From assembly GCA_009746045.1 (NCBI GenBank), contig RPFO01000213.1, positions 2,910,837 through 2,974,836 of the forward strand: DNA of 64,000 bases, read 5' to 3'. The position numbers and the translations under genes are program-made. Positions 54,243 through 64,000 of the stretch are shown in pieces (within the stretch, counting starts at the first letter, position 1; every line of letters begins with the position of its first letter). The DNA is from Mesostigma viride (Eukaryota; Streptophyta; Mesostigmatophyceae; Mesostigmatales; Mesostigmataceae). The notes under the pieces are model-generated. The model searched no databases and was not told the origin of the DNA. It saw only the letters and a program-made list of their open reading frames with translations.

Positions 54243-54686
54243 AGTTGAACGCCCTTCACCGCTGGCTATAGCACGCCGGCGATGGAGACGGGATTTTTGT
54301 TGTTTGGGGAACCGATTGTGGGAGGCTGAGCCCGCAGCCGCCACTGATTGCTATTGAACCCTTGCAGCTGCAGCCAGGCCGCAAGGAGCTCAGCGGCGCG
54401 GCGCTAACCGATAAGGCATGCTCGAGCCTAGCTCTAACCCGAGACTACCGGTAGGCTACCCGATAGTGCATGCTCGAGCCTCTACGTACCCGAGACTACC
54501 GGCACTCAGCGGATCTGTGCTACCGAGGGCGACGGTTCTCTGACCGTCCCGGCGCGCACTGGCTTCCGTACCTTGCTTAGGCACCGACTAGCATCTAGAC
54601 ACCAATCTTTGATGCCCACCTGACTAGGCGCCCAGGCCGGCGACTACCGGCCAGCCAGCGGATAGATGCCACTCGGGAGCACAACT
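54243..54686 (-). repeat. 3' LTR of Copia-2
   Basis: 444 bp, near-identical to 60486-60926. The two differ chiefly by four or five indels of 2-4 bp and about one substitution. A purine tract (AAAAAGAAAGTATGGG on the minus strand, 54687-54702) abuts it inside. Confidence 0.92.
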
Positions 54687-55023
54687 CCCATACTTTCTTT
54701 TTAAATAATTATCATAAATTATTTAAAGCGAGGGGCAATAGGGTAGCACTGACCCTACGTACGTTCAAGTAGAGAAACACGTAACGGCACACTGGCCGTC
54801 CCCAAATCCTAAACCCCAAGGAGGGTGCCCTACGCTGGGATCTGAGCACGCCAAAAACACCCGGGCTTTGCTCCCGGCCTCCTTTTCTACTTGGGTGCAA
54901 CTGCACCACATGCATCATTATTAGGCACACTGGCCGCCTGTCAGGTCTAGGGAAATGTATTCACAGATGAAAGAAGCGCCCATTCCCATGCAAAAAGACG
55001 ACAGGTCACACGGTAAAAAAAAC

Positions 55024-56934
55024 TCATGTCATCATGAGCTGCCGCAGCAGCTTGTACTGAGGCCCCGACAGCATCGCTGGCTTGGTCAAGGCATCGGCAA
55101 TATTCTCGCTCTCGGGGATCCACCGCCGCTCATCCAACACCGTGGCGGACTCGGCCAACACAAGGTAATCTAGTTTGGTGGTGGAGGCGAGCGGGTTATT
55201 CAGAAACTCAATTATTGACTTGCTATCTGTGCACAGCCGCATGCGGAGCGACAGCGCCACGCGGGCCTTATCCGCAATCCATTGCAAAAGATGCTGCACA
55301 TAACACGCATGGGTCGACAGCGGAAATGAACGCGCGACACTCCGCGCGATTGCTGTCTACCACTACCCGCTGATGGATGCGGCTATACCAGTCGACAATA
55401 GTGGGCTGCCCAGTGGGGCTATCAAGAAAAAAGATGGCCGCCTCCCGCGCGCGCAGCTGCGTGATGGTACGCGACTCCAGGTTCGCGTCAGAGTAAATGG
55501 TCATTGCCACCGGGCGGGTGATATCAACCCCCCACACGCGCAGGCCCGGTGACGCCAAGACTTGCGTCCGAAGATGCTGCGCTCCCATGCCCGCAAGCAC
55601 GGCGTCGGGCGCACGCGCGTAGATGGACAGGTCGGGTCGCACCGTGCCCGCGAGCCACCCCAGCTGGCCGCGCAATTGCGGTCCCGCGGACGCATCCAGC
55701 CGCTCAGGCAGCGATTGCGCGAGCTTGTCGGCGTATTCCTGCTTGGCCGCCATGTCAATGCACCAGCCAACCGGTGTGCGGTGCAAAGTGTAGGTTAGGC
55801 CACAGAAAGGGACGGGGGTGTCGGGGTCCAGCCACAACGTGCGGCTAGTGGGCAAAAGCTTGGCCACAGCGGTTATGAACTGCCGGACCCACGCCCGGGG
55901 TCCAATAAGCCGCCAGTCATCCCCATGCCATTGCATGAACGCGGGCTCGTGTGGGTTGGGTGTGTGGATGTGAAAGAGGTTGCTATCGATGCGGGAAAAC
56001 ACCGCCCCCATGCTAGCAAAGATGCGTTCAGCCGTCTTGCGAAAGATGATGGGGCTAGACTGCAGGCCCTCCACACCAAGGAGAAGCCGCAAGTACACAC
56101 ACCGCAGCTCCCCCTGCCACACCAAAGGGACCTTGACCACGTGCCACGCCACACTTCCTCGGCCACTGCCGGGTCGCTATGGAGAAAGGCCCGCTGAAAA
56201 TCTGAGCAGGCCATGGCATAGTCCAACCCCCGATCCAACAGCCCCAAGAACACCGATGTTAACACCCGGCTAGTGGTCTGCGACAGCCCGGGCGTAAACA
56301 ATTCCTCCTCCGACAACTCAGACGAGCCCCTAAACTCCGTGACACAGGGCCGTACATGAAATGTGACAGGGTCAGTGGGGAGGACCTGCTTATACTTGAG
56401 CACAAACTTCAAGTTCAGCTTTACCGCCCCTTGCGGCACCTCCATCAACTCCCCATACACCCCATACATCGCCCACTCCAGCTGCGCGCGCAAGAAAGCC
56501 GCGCGCCACTTATGGAACTTGACAGGGTCACGGCAGTCCTCCTTAAACTGCGGATAACTAACAGGAGATTTAGTGGCGATGCTCCAGGGAAAAATGCCAA
56601 GACTGCTGGGGTGACACTTCTGCGGCTGCGTGACATCGGCTACCAGCGGCTCTGCCGTATATTCCGCCCCGCGAATGGCCCCTACTGCAGTGGCATAATC
56701 CTCAGGGTGATTAATAGCCTCGGGGGGACCCCGGCCCGTGAGGGCTGCAAGCGCTACGTGATATTGGTACAAGCCTATGCTCCCCACCCCCTCGAGGGTC
56801 ACCAAGCCGGCTGACACAGAAAACCCGGGGAGGGAAACAAAAGGGTTACCTATGAGGGTGATCCCCTTGTAACCCTCTAGCACTTGCACAGGGACATCTA
56901 CCCCTAGGATGGGCATGAGCACCTGCCCAGCCAC
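55024..56934 (-). pseudogene. Copia-2 protease end, reverse transcriptase and RNase H
   Basis: Frames 56934-55873, 56152-55268 and 55299-55024. It begins with the second half of the retropepsin (VLMPILGVDVPVQVLEG, TLIGNPF). RT follows: YAMACSDFQRAFLHS near 56200 and FMQWHGDDWRLIGP near 55920, the same HGDD as in Copia-1. RNase H has TIYSDANLESRT, SNRAECRAF and LCTDSKSIIEFL. The last part (RRWIPESENIADALTKP) is the normal Copia C-terminus. Three frame segments joined by one-base shifts near 56140 and 55290. Confidence 0.85.
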
Positions 56935-58579
56935 CTTATAGCCCGCTGCCCGTCAAACCCCGCAACCTCCTTCCAACTACTGGGCAGCAAAGGGTAATAG
57001 GCCTCGGCCGCCGCCGGGCTCGTGATAGACACGCCTGCCATGGTATCTATGGCCGCAATATGCCTAGAGGGAACATCATGAGCTTCAGTCACAACCGTGG
57101 GGCACTTATCTGGCATGACGCGGCTGACTTGTGCCGCACCCCCCGCTGCCGCCGCCTTGAGCTTGTCCGCCTTGAGCAGCTGTCGGAGGACGTGGGCCAG
57201 CTGGGAGCCCACGCCCGCGCCTGACGATGTGTCCGGCGCCGCCACGGTGGGCGCTGCTGGGGTCGCGGGGAGGGGCTGAGGTAGCGCCCCCGCGTCGACC
57301 CCGGGGACTTGCTCCGGCGCGGCGCCTGCAGGGGGGTGGGCAACAAGCGCATCATGCACAGCCACCCCAAGTGGGGTGGGTAGGACAGGTTCCAGCCGGG
57401 CCCGCTTGGCCGGCCGGCTATCCACATCCCAACCGAGCTGGCGGCTGTGCTCCTTGGCCGCCTGGACCTGGGCATCGGACGCCTTGTACCGATACACCTT
57501 ATCCCACGGGATGAGATAGTCCCTATGCTCCCAGTGCACCTTCACCCGCCTATGCACCCAGTCCAAATCCACCACCATGCCTGGCCCTTGCATCTGCCCC
57601 CGCTTGCCAAAGGAATTCTCCTTGTGAAACAAGACCAACTCCCCCAGCTCCCACTCCTGCGACAAGTCAGGCTGGGTGCGGTCTAACTGCCGCCTAACCT
57701 CAGCGGTGGTAGCGAGGTGGGCCTCCCAATGGTCTGCCACGTCCGGAGGGTAAATGCCCGACTGCAGCCCCCGCGCGGTAATAAGACCTAGTCCCTGGGG
57801 CAGCTTGAAAAGCACCTGGCTGTTGTACTTGTCCATGAGCAAGCGGCACCACAGCGCGCGTTGTGCATAAGGCTGCCCCGCGGGCTTGAATCCTAACCCG
57901 CTGGCCTGCTGCTTGGCTGCCATGCCCTTTACGCTGCTGATGTGCCTATCAATCAGCCCCAAGTTGCCATGGTCCTGCCGCCCAGCAATAACCACCATCT
58001 CACAGCCCTCCCGCCCCACAATGCAATCAAATTGTTGGTCCAACATGACCTCAGAAATGGGAAAGAAGTGAGACATGGCAATGCGCAGCCCCCGCCACAA
58101 GGACTCCTCTACCATGCTTGGCAGGGGCTCGATGGCTAGGAACTTGGTATAGCGATCCATCAAGACCAAATAATAGTCCCCCTCCTCCAAATGCATGACA
58201 TCCCCAACTAACCTCGATCCCCGGTACGGGGAAGGAGTCTTATAGCATGCCAGCGCCTACGCTTCTTCCTGACACTTGCGCATGCGTGGCACTCCTCTAA
58301 CTCCGCCTGAGCGACCTTCAACCCTGGCGCCCCCATAAGCCGAGTCGCCCAGTCTAGCGTTTGCCCCGCCACATGACCCACCGCAAGGTGAATCTGGTGA
58401 GCAAGCATCCGCAATCCTATGGCCGTGGGGGTGGTGCCATCCCCTTCTATGCTAGGCACCTGCCCCGCCAAGCTCTCTGCATGTGCATTCCTGTCGGCAA
58501 TGTGCTCTAGTGAGGCCTTACTGAGGCGGCGACCCAACTCCACGTCTACGTGAGGGTCTACCGCGGCATCTGCCGGCAC
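56904..58579 (-). pseudogene. Copia-2 integrase and N-terminal half of retropepsin
   Basis: HHCC module in 58579-58208 (HQIHLAVGHVAG...CHAC). A one-base loss near 58245 leads into 58230-56904. Core: D in RLVGDVMHLEE, D in EVMLDQQFD, and an Asp where Glu is expected (LGLIDRHISS), 29 residues after the second D. C-terminal module with GQMQGPGMVVDLDWVHRR, then a Pro/Ala linker, then AAIDTMAGVSITSPAAAEAY, the retropepsin active-site segment. A one-base loss near 56935 separates it from the rest of the protease. Confidence 0.82.
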
Positions 58580-58775
58580 TATCTCACCTGCATGAAGGGG
58601 TGAGCTCCGGAAGGGCGTGTTCAGGCTCTATTGCGACCACGCTGGGCACGCACTCCTGATCAGCGGCAGCACTTGCACTTCCATTCTGAACCACTGACGT
58701 GGGAACATTAGGACTACAAGGCACAGCATCCTCACGCCTAGCCGACTCACCGCGACACACATCACCTCTATGACG

Positions 58776-60438
58776 TCACTTGGGCATGGCTGGCCGTGGG
58801 GCGCGGCATGTGTTGGGGTCGTGTCCAGGAAGCCGAACCGCCCAGCAGCGCCGGCACACTCGAGTCGCCTTGCCGAGGTCCAGCCGCAGCGTGCAGTTGG
58901 CCTCGGTGTGCCCCACGCCGGTGCACCGCTCGCAGACGACCTCCTCCTTGGGGACGCCAAGCAATAGCCCTAGCAATTGTAACCATTGGAGTCACTGCCG
59001 CTAAGGCAGCCATGCCTAGAATGTTCGCCTAGCTGTGCCAACATACCTATATAGTCACGTGCCGCCAACGCACGGTACACAACCAGCCATAGCCTTAGCC
59101 TACAGCCATGTAGTCCTAGTACAGCCATGCTACGCCCGTGCTATGGTCAGATTACTTGCCCACGCTATACTTGTTATGCCCCGCTTACATGGGTCTTATT
59201 GCACCCACAGTTTGCCGGATCGTTAGCCTGTCCTTTTAGTTAGCGCGCCCGATTGCAGCTCAGTGTGGCATGCCTTTGGCATGAAGGACACTGGGGGTCT
59301 CTGCCCTTTCTCCTGTGGTGCACACACAGGGATTAAAAGCACTTCAGTGCTCCGTGACTCCCCAACGGGAGCACGTGTTTAATTGGGGACGCCACCCTGC
59401 TGCTGTTGCTGCCTGCCAGTGCCGCCCTCCTGTCGAGGCTGCTTGCCCTGACCGCCTCCCGGCCCGCGTTTGCTGGACGCGTTCTGGTTGTGCCGACCAC
59501 CGCGAGCTCGGCGTTTGCCACCCAACATTCGCACCACATTGTCGGCCACCGTCGTGGACAGCTGGGTAACAAGAGTGGTCAAGTCCGACAGAGAAGCTGC
59601 TGGCGGGGTCGAGGCAGGCACAGGGTTTACCTGAGCAACTGTCGGCAGCTTGTTGTTACGCCTGGGGCCGCCCCGGTCCTTGAACATCTCTCGGAGGTGC
59701 GCCATGGCCGCGTTGAACCGTTTCTGGTCGTCCGGGGTGCCCACTACCACGGAAGAAGCTAGCGCAATTTTCATGCCGAGACCGGCCTTGACATTGGCAC
59801 GGCTCTCTGCATGGCGTCAGCCCCAGCGCATCCAGAACTGCGCTGAGTAAATATTCGCTACTCATGTGCATGCTTCAAGACACCCTTGCTCCGGACCTGG
59901 GCCGCGAATCTGGCCATGTCCGAGCTGAGGTATTTGGGGTCAAGCGACAGGTTGCGCACCAGCGCCTGCCCCTCCTTTTCGGCTTTTCCTCGTCAGGAAA
60001 GCTTGAGGTGTCGAGCACCTCCTGCAGGGCCTTCACTGTGTCGGGCCAGGTCCACGCCTCTTTGCTGGCGTTGATAATGACCCCTCGCACGTCCGCATTA
60101 CCCGTAGCCTCGTTGCATACCTCTGACCGGCGCAGCTTGGTGAGGAAAACTGCGTCGGACAGTTCGTTGTAGTCCTGCCGGAGCTCGCCCAGGCTGTTAA
60201 TAAACTCCTCCACGGCGGACGGCGTCAGAATTTCTGGCAGCTTACTTGGCAGCTCTTCTTTCTTGAAAACTTTCCGGGCAGTTGCATGGTGCTGACTGCT
60301 GCCCCGGAGCTGTGCTGACCGAGCCACCAGCTGGCTCAGTCGCCACGGTGGCTGCGCCACTCCCATCCGCCGGAGTTGATGCTTGCGTTGATCCCTGGTC
60401 CTGGTTTGGAGCTGGCGTTCGCTCCGCGCCACGCGCCA
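58776..60438 (-). pseudogene. Copia-2 Gag, interrupted by a 423-bp insertion
   Basis: Likely start at 60438 (MARGAERTP). Capsid-like helical part (EEFINSLGELRQDYNELSDA, KEAWTWPDTVKALQEVL), then about 59774-59395 (DDQKRFNAAMAHLREMFKD, with a basic Gln-rich end), then after the insertion 58947-58776 with two knuckles: CERCTGVGHTEANC (CX2CX4HX4C) and CRRCWAVRLPGHDPNTC (CX2CX7HX4C). Removing the insertion and one 12-bp duplication joins ...GGVP to KEEVV... in frame. Other frame faults remain near 60290 and 59880. Confidence 0.72.
58960..59382. mobile_element. 423-bp insertion with 12-bp target duplication
   Basis: Flanked by TTGGGGACGCCA at 58948-58959 and 59383-59394. Contains repeated AGCCATG words and an inverted GTGCTCC...GGGAGCAC pair near the right end. 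No ORF. The long duplication suggests a retroposon; no poly(A) or TTAA tail is seen, so the class is open. Confidence 0.7.
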
Positions 60439-60485
60439 TGAGCCCAGAAAAATGGTCAACGGTAATGTTGACTGTTGTGAATACA

Positions 60486-60926
60486 AGTTGAACGCCCTTC
60501 ACCGCTGGCTAGCACGCCGGCGATGGAGACGGGATTTTTGTTGTTTGGGGAACCGATTGTGGGAGGCTGAGCCCGCAGCCGCCACTGATTGCTATTGAAC
60601 CCTTGCAGCTGGCCAGGCTGCAAGGAGCTCAGCGGCGCGGCGCTAACCGATAAGGCATGCTCGAGCCTAGCTCTAACCCGAGACTACCGGTAGGCTACCC
60701 GATAGTGCATGCTCGAGCCTCTACGTACCCGAGACTACCGGCACTCAGCGGATCTGTGCTATACCGAGGGCGACGGTTCTCTGACCGTCCCGGCGCGCAC
60801 TGGCTTCCGTACCTTGCTTAGGCACCGACTAGCATCTAGACACCAATCTTTGATGCCCACCTGACTAGGCGCCCAGGCCGGCGACTACCGGCCAGCGGAT
60901 AGTAGATGCCACTCGGGAGCACAACT
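60486..60926 (-). repeat. 5' LTR of Copia-2
   Basis: 441 bp, AGTTG...CAACT ends; partner of 54243-54686. The first inner bases on the minus strand are TGTATTCACAACAG, the expected place of the primer site; the tRNA is not identified. Confidence 0.92.
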
Positions 60927-60931
60927 CCGCG

Positions 60932-63143
60932 CCCCAATGGTCCGCCCTGACTGGTCTGCTCTACGCCCGGTCCAGGGAGATCCTGAGGACTGGACGGACG
61001 CCGAGCACGCGCGGAACCGGTGCCGACTGGAGTACCTAGACTGTAGCTGTCGGCCCTGGATGCCCGGGCGGACGTCGACGAGCTGGACCAGGGTGCCCCC
61101 AACGCCGCCATTTTTGCGGGCTTTGCGGCCCGTGCCCCGTCGCTGGCGGCCCGGCACCTGCCGGTCATGCCCCACCGCCGCCCCGGCCCGCTCTACCGCC
61201 AGGACCCCAAGGTCTTGGCCGCCCGGCACCGCCTCAAGCATAACCGAGACCCGCTGCAGACACCAGTGCATGCTCAAGGCCGCCCTCGTGGAGGCCTACG
61301 AGCACGCTCAGGACGCGGAGGCGGCCCAGTGCATCGCAGTTGCCAAGGCCTGCCAAGCTCGCAACCAGGGCAAGGACATGTGGTATCACCTCGACCGGCT
61401 CGGCGGCCGGCGGCAGCGCACCCCGGTGGAGCAGTGAGCACACGGGGGACGGCACGGCGCCGGTCGGTCAGCCTTGACCGCTGGTAATTGGCCCACAATG
61501 TTTCCTTGACCGGTGGGGCTCGCGCCCCCCCCCCGCCGCTTCACCCCGAGACGGCCGCCCGCCTCGGGGTTGCCGGACGTACCCCGCCGCCGCCAGCACC
61601 CCCCTCCTCGGCCGCGGACTACCAAGTCCCCGCCGCCTTGCAGCAGGGCTGCCTTCAATGCCACCAACGACGTCGTCCACCCCTTCACTTTGAAGGAATT
61701 GGACGGCGCCCTTGCTCGCCTGCGGTACGATGCGGCGGTCGGTGCCGACCACCTAATTTCTGCTGAGCTGCTGAAGACCCCTGATCCGGCGGTTAGGGAT
61801 CTTCTGCTGGCGTTCTGCAACCGTGTCCTGCTTTCTGATGAGCCTCCGCCTGCTGAGTGGCAGACGGCCATCCGCGTCATGCTGTACAAGAAGGGCTCTG
61901 CTGCTGCTGACCCCGGTAACTACCGGGGTGTCTGCCTCCAGAGCGCCGCGCTGAAGGTCTTCATGCGCATGATGCTGCACAGGCTCCGCGCCGCGCTGGA
62001 CCCACACCTGCTGCATGGGTGAGTCTCAGATGGGTTTCCGTCGTGGTCGTAACACTGTCATGGCTGTGTTTGTCGCGCGCCAGTTGATGGAGGAGGTGCG
62101 TCGCCTTTGCCCTGACAGTTTGCCGCTGGTCTTCATTTTTGTTGACTATATTGATCAAGGCCTTTGACACGGTCCTCTGGGAGGCTCTTTGGGCCATCCT
62201 AGCTCTGGATCGGGTGCATGCCACCAGCGTTTATTGCTGCCATCCGTCGACTGTATGAGGGCTCACAGGCCGTAGTGCGGACAGTCTGCGGAAGGCACCA
62301 CCCCACCATTCCCCCTTCACCACGGGGTGTGGCAAGGTTGTGTCCTGTCCCCATACCTGTTAATGATTGTCGTGGATCACGTCATATGCGCCGGGCACGT
62401 GCGCGCTTTACTGCTCGTAAGGGGTTCGAGCCAGGCTTGGACATCCTTAACGAGAAAGAGCACGGCGGGGCTAAACCTGGTTACGGCCTGGCAGACCTGA
62501 TTTATGCGGATGACACCACCCTCATCGCGAGCCCCGAGCACATTCAGACCTGGCTGGACTGTCTGGGCCTGCATGGAGGCGCGGGCGGTGGGGTTGGAGA
62601 TTAGTGTCAAAACTGAGGCGATGGTGATTGGGGCCTCCAGCACCCCGCCTCGGCCGCGCCTGCTCGACGGGACGGAACTGTTGGGGAGCTGGCTCCCTGA
62701 CACCGCCGACGATGTGAACATCCGCATCGGCCTGGCCTGGGCTAGGCTTCGTTCGCTCAACACCTACTGGCGCTCCAAGGGCCTGGGCGAGCACCGCAAG
62801 CGCATATGCTCTTCAAGGTCCTCGTCCTCACGGTGCTCACGTATGGCGCCGAGGCGTGGACACTCACACCCACACTGGCAGCTAAGCTATAGACGGCACA
62901 GTTTACAGGATGCTCCGACAGGTCCTGAACGTAGGGTTTTCCAAGCGCCCGTCATTAGAGTCTTTGTATCAGGGCATGCCTCGTATTTCGGACGAGATTA
63001 GACAGCGTTAAATAGCATTTGTAGGACACCTTGCTCGCACCAGCCAGGTCGACACCGCCCTTGGTCTGGCAGGCCCCCAGCGGCTTGGCCAGCCAGGGCG
63101 GCATATTCTGACCTGCATGGCCTGGCCCCAAGGGCATTCCCAA
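60932..63143 (+). pseudogene. LINE A ORF2, reverse transcriptase and C-terminus
   Basis: Continuation of the endonuclease at 53510-54242. RT motifs in order: FTLKELDGALARLRYDAAVG and ADHLISAELLK (61690-61780), EWQTAIRVMLYKKGSAAADP then NYRGVCLQS (61855-61940), SQMGFRRGRNT (62025), KAFDTVLWEAL (62160), LADLIYADDTTLIASPEH (62485, catalytic YADD), and DTADDVNIRIGLAWARLRSL (62700). After that VGHLARTSQVDTALGLAG. Frames shift repeatedly. The LINE ends with a TTTAA-repeat tail at 63806, a style seen in RTE and related clades. Confidence 0.8.
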
Positions 63144-63430
63144 ATTAATTAATTAATTAATTAATAGACACGTGACTGCGTCACGTGAGCATAAGCCCTC
63201 AGTGGGAGCGGAACATGGGATGGAATGGATGGTATAAGCTATCTAGGTCCTAGTTACAGGGGTGTGGGCACCGCGGCCCGAATCGCTATGAATGCCATAC
63301 TTGCCGGTCACACGCGGAGCTGCCCCCACAACAGGCTTGGGGGTGGTCTCCTTCATCACTACTTGCCATCTATCCTTGCGCACCATCTGCCTCCATATTA
63401 CAGACAAACCAGGAGGCTGCCCGGGGGTGA
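63144..63430 (-). mobile_element. SINE-like element, copy 2, with 10-bp target duplication
   Basis: Inserted in the LINE A C-terminal region: GCATTCCCAA occurs at 63134-63143 and again at 63431-63440. In minus orientation it starts TCACCCCCGGGCAGCC and ends in an (ATTA) tail. Homologue of 52335-52609. The LINE copy at 28881-29415 lacks it. Confidence 0.8.
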
Positions 63431-63440
63431 GCATTCCCAA

Positions 63441-63806
63441 AAGGGTAGGGGAACATGTCACAAACTACATCCAGATGTTGCTGGATGACCTACTGGTCCC
63501 ATCCCTGCAGTTTGAATACCGCATCCACTCTCTCTCCCTTCTTTGGACTGCCATCAGAACAAGACGCGGTGCATGCAGAAGATAGTCAAGGCTCACACGC
63601 CCGACCCTGTGGGCAAGCCACCTCCCCCCAAGAGGCGGAGGCGGTTTGATGAGTAGGGTAGTTAGGATTTTTCTAGACTAGATAGATTAGCGTTAGGTTA
63701 GTTATTAGATTACGCGGCTCTCTCCACTCCACCATCCATCAAGGAATATGTGCTACATGATCTCCCAACGGAGGCATGTTATAGTTTAATTTAATTTAAT
63801 TTAATC
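63441..63806 (+). mobile_element. LINE A 3' end
   Basis: C-terminal coding end, 3' UTR with GATTACGCGGCTC and CAAGGAATATGTGCTACATG, then a TTTAA-type tail at 63783-63806. The same end occurs at 23118, 26575, 29400 and 32390. Confidence 0.75.
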
Positions 63807-64000
63807 AGCTGGTAGAGGTAGGTTAACGTAAAGGATTTACGTTAGATGGATAGAGATGGTTACGCTCTTTCCAACGGCACCTTGAAAGCCTCATTTGGTT
63901 ACGGGAAGTAAAAGTTATGACGTTTCCTAGTAGGCTGACAGCCTAGGCAGTGCCGACAGTGCCGCGCACCAATGTGGGCGCGTACGGACACAGGATGTAC

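Larger units (their letters stand above)
54243..60926 (-). mobile_element. Copia-2: complete LTR retrotransposon with PR between IN and RT
   Basis: LTRs at 54243-54686 and 60486-60926, flanked by the duplication CCGCG (54238-54242, 60927-60931). The LTR ends are AGTTG...CAACT, not TG...CA. Minus-strand order: Gag with two zinc knuckles, HHCC module and integrase, retropepsin, Copia RT, RNase H, purine tract. It lies inside LINE A. Several one-base frame faults and a 423-bp insertion in gag make it older or more damaged than Copia-1. Confidence 0.9.

Overview
The window is nuclear DNA of a eukaryote. It has GT–AG introns, a eukaryotic-type tRNA-Ile gene with internal promoter boxes, LTR retrotransposons, APE-type LINEs, CACTA DNA transposons and tRNA-like SINE material. 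The style (chromovirus Gypsy plus Copia plus CACTA, mixed GC, long acidic or Ala-Lys low-complexity proteins) suggests a repeat-rich alga or green-lineage genome such as a charophyte or prasinophyte. The species cannot be fixed from sequence alone. Almost all of the window is mobile DNA, much of it nested.

Layout. (1) 190-11851: complete minus-strand Ty3/Gypsy chromovirus (TSD GGAAG) with a viroplasmin-like leader ORF, a polyQ Gag, Pol with chromodomain, and a third ORF after pol. It splits a small minus-strand ORF. (2) 12321-20148: seven-exon plus-strand gene of unknown function. Its fifth exon is interrupted by an 818-bp nested palindrome (15501-16318, TSD GAGGG). (3) 20150-29650: graveyard of LINE fragments, a Gypsy remnant, short repeats and one intact tRNA-Ile(AAT) at 28298-28371. 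(4) 29677-31929 and 32508-52051: two copies of a TTAA-flanked DNA transposon family. The second copy contains a 17.6-kb CACTA element (33886-51494) with a TNP2 transposase gene and a divergent second gene. That CACTA contains a complete Copia element (43181-50098, TSD CCATT). (5) 52.1-63.8 kb: an APE LINE on the plus strand, split by a second, minus-strand Copia element (54243-60926, TSD CCGCG). That Copia's gag is itself interrupted by a 423-bp insertion with a 12-bp TSD, and the LINE 3' part carries a SINE-like insertion with a 10-bp TSD.

Most interesting system: the two Copia elements share an architecture I do not recognise from known families. The retropepsin domain lies between integrase and reverse transcriptase, giving Gag–IN–PR–RT–RH instead of Gag–PR–IN–RT–RH. 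Both have an RT active site HGDD, a short integrase D-D spacing (29 residues to the acidic residue) and an altered protease motif DT(N/M)A. In the younger element Gag and Pol are in the same frame, separated only by a UGA stop followed by CUAG, a known readthrough context.

Many reading frames are broken by single-base shifts. By my hand count about three quarters are apparent one-base losses, so some breaks may be assembly errors rather than true decay. All protein assignments are from reading motifs; no search was run.
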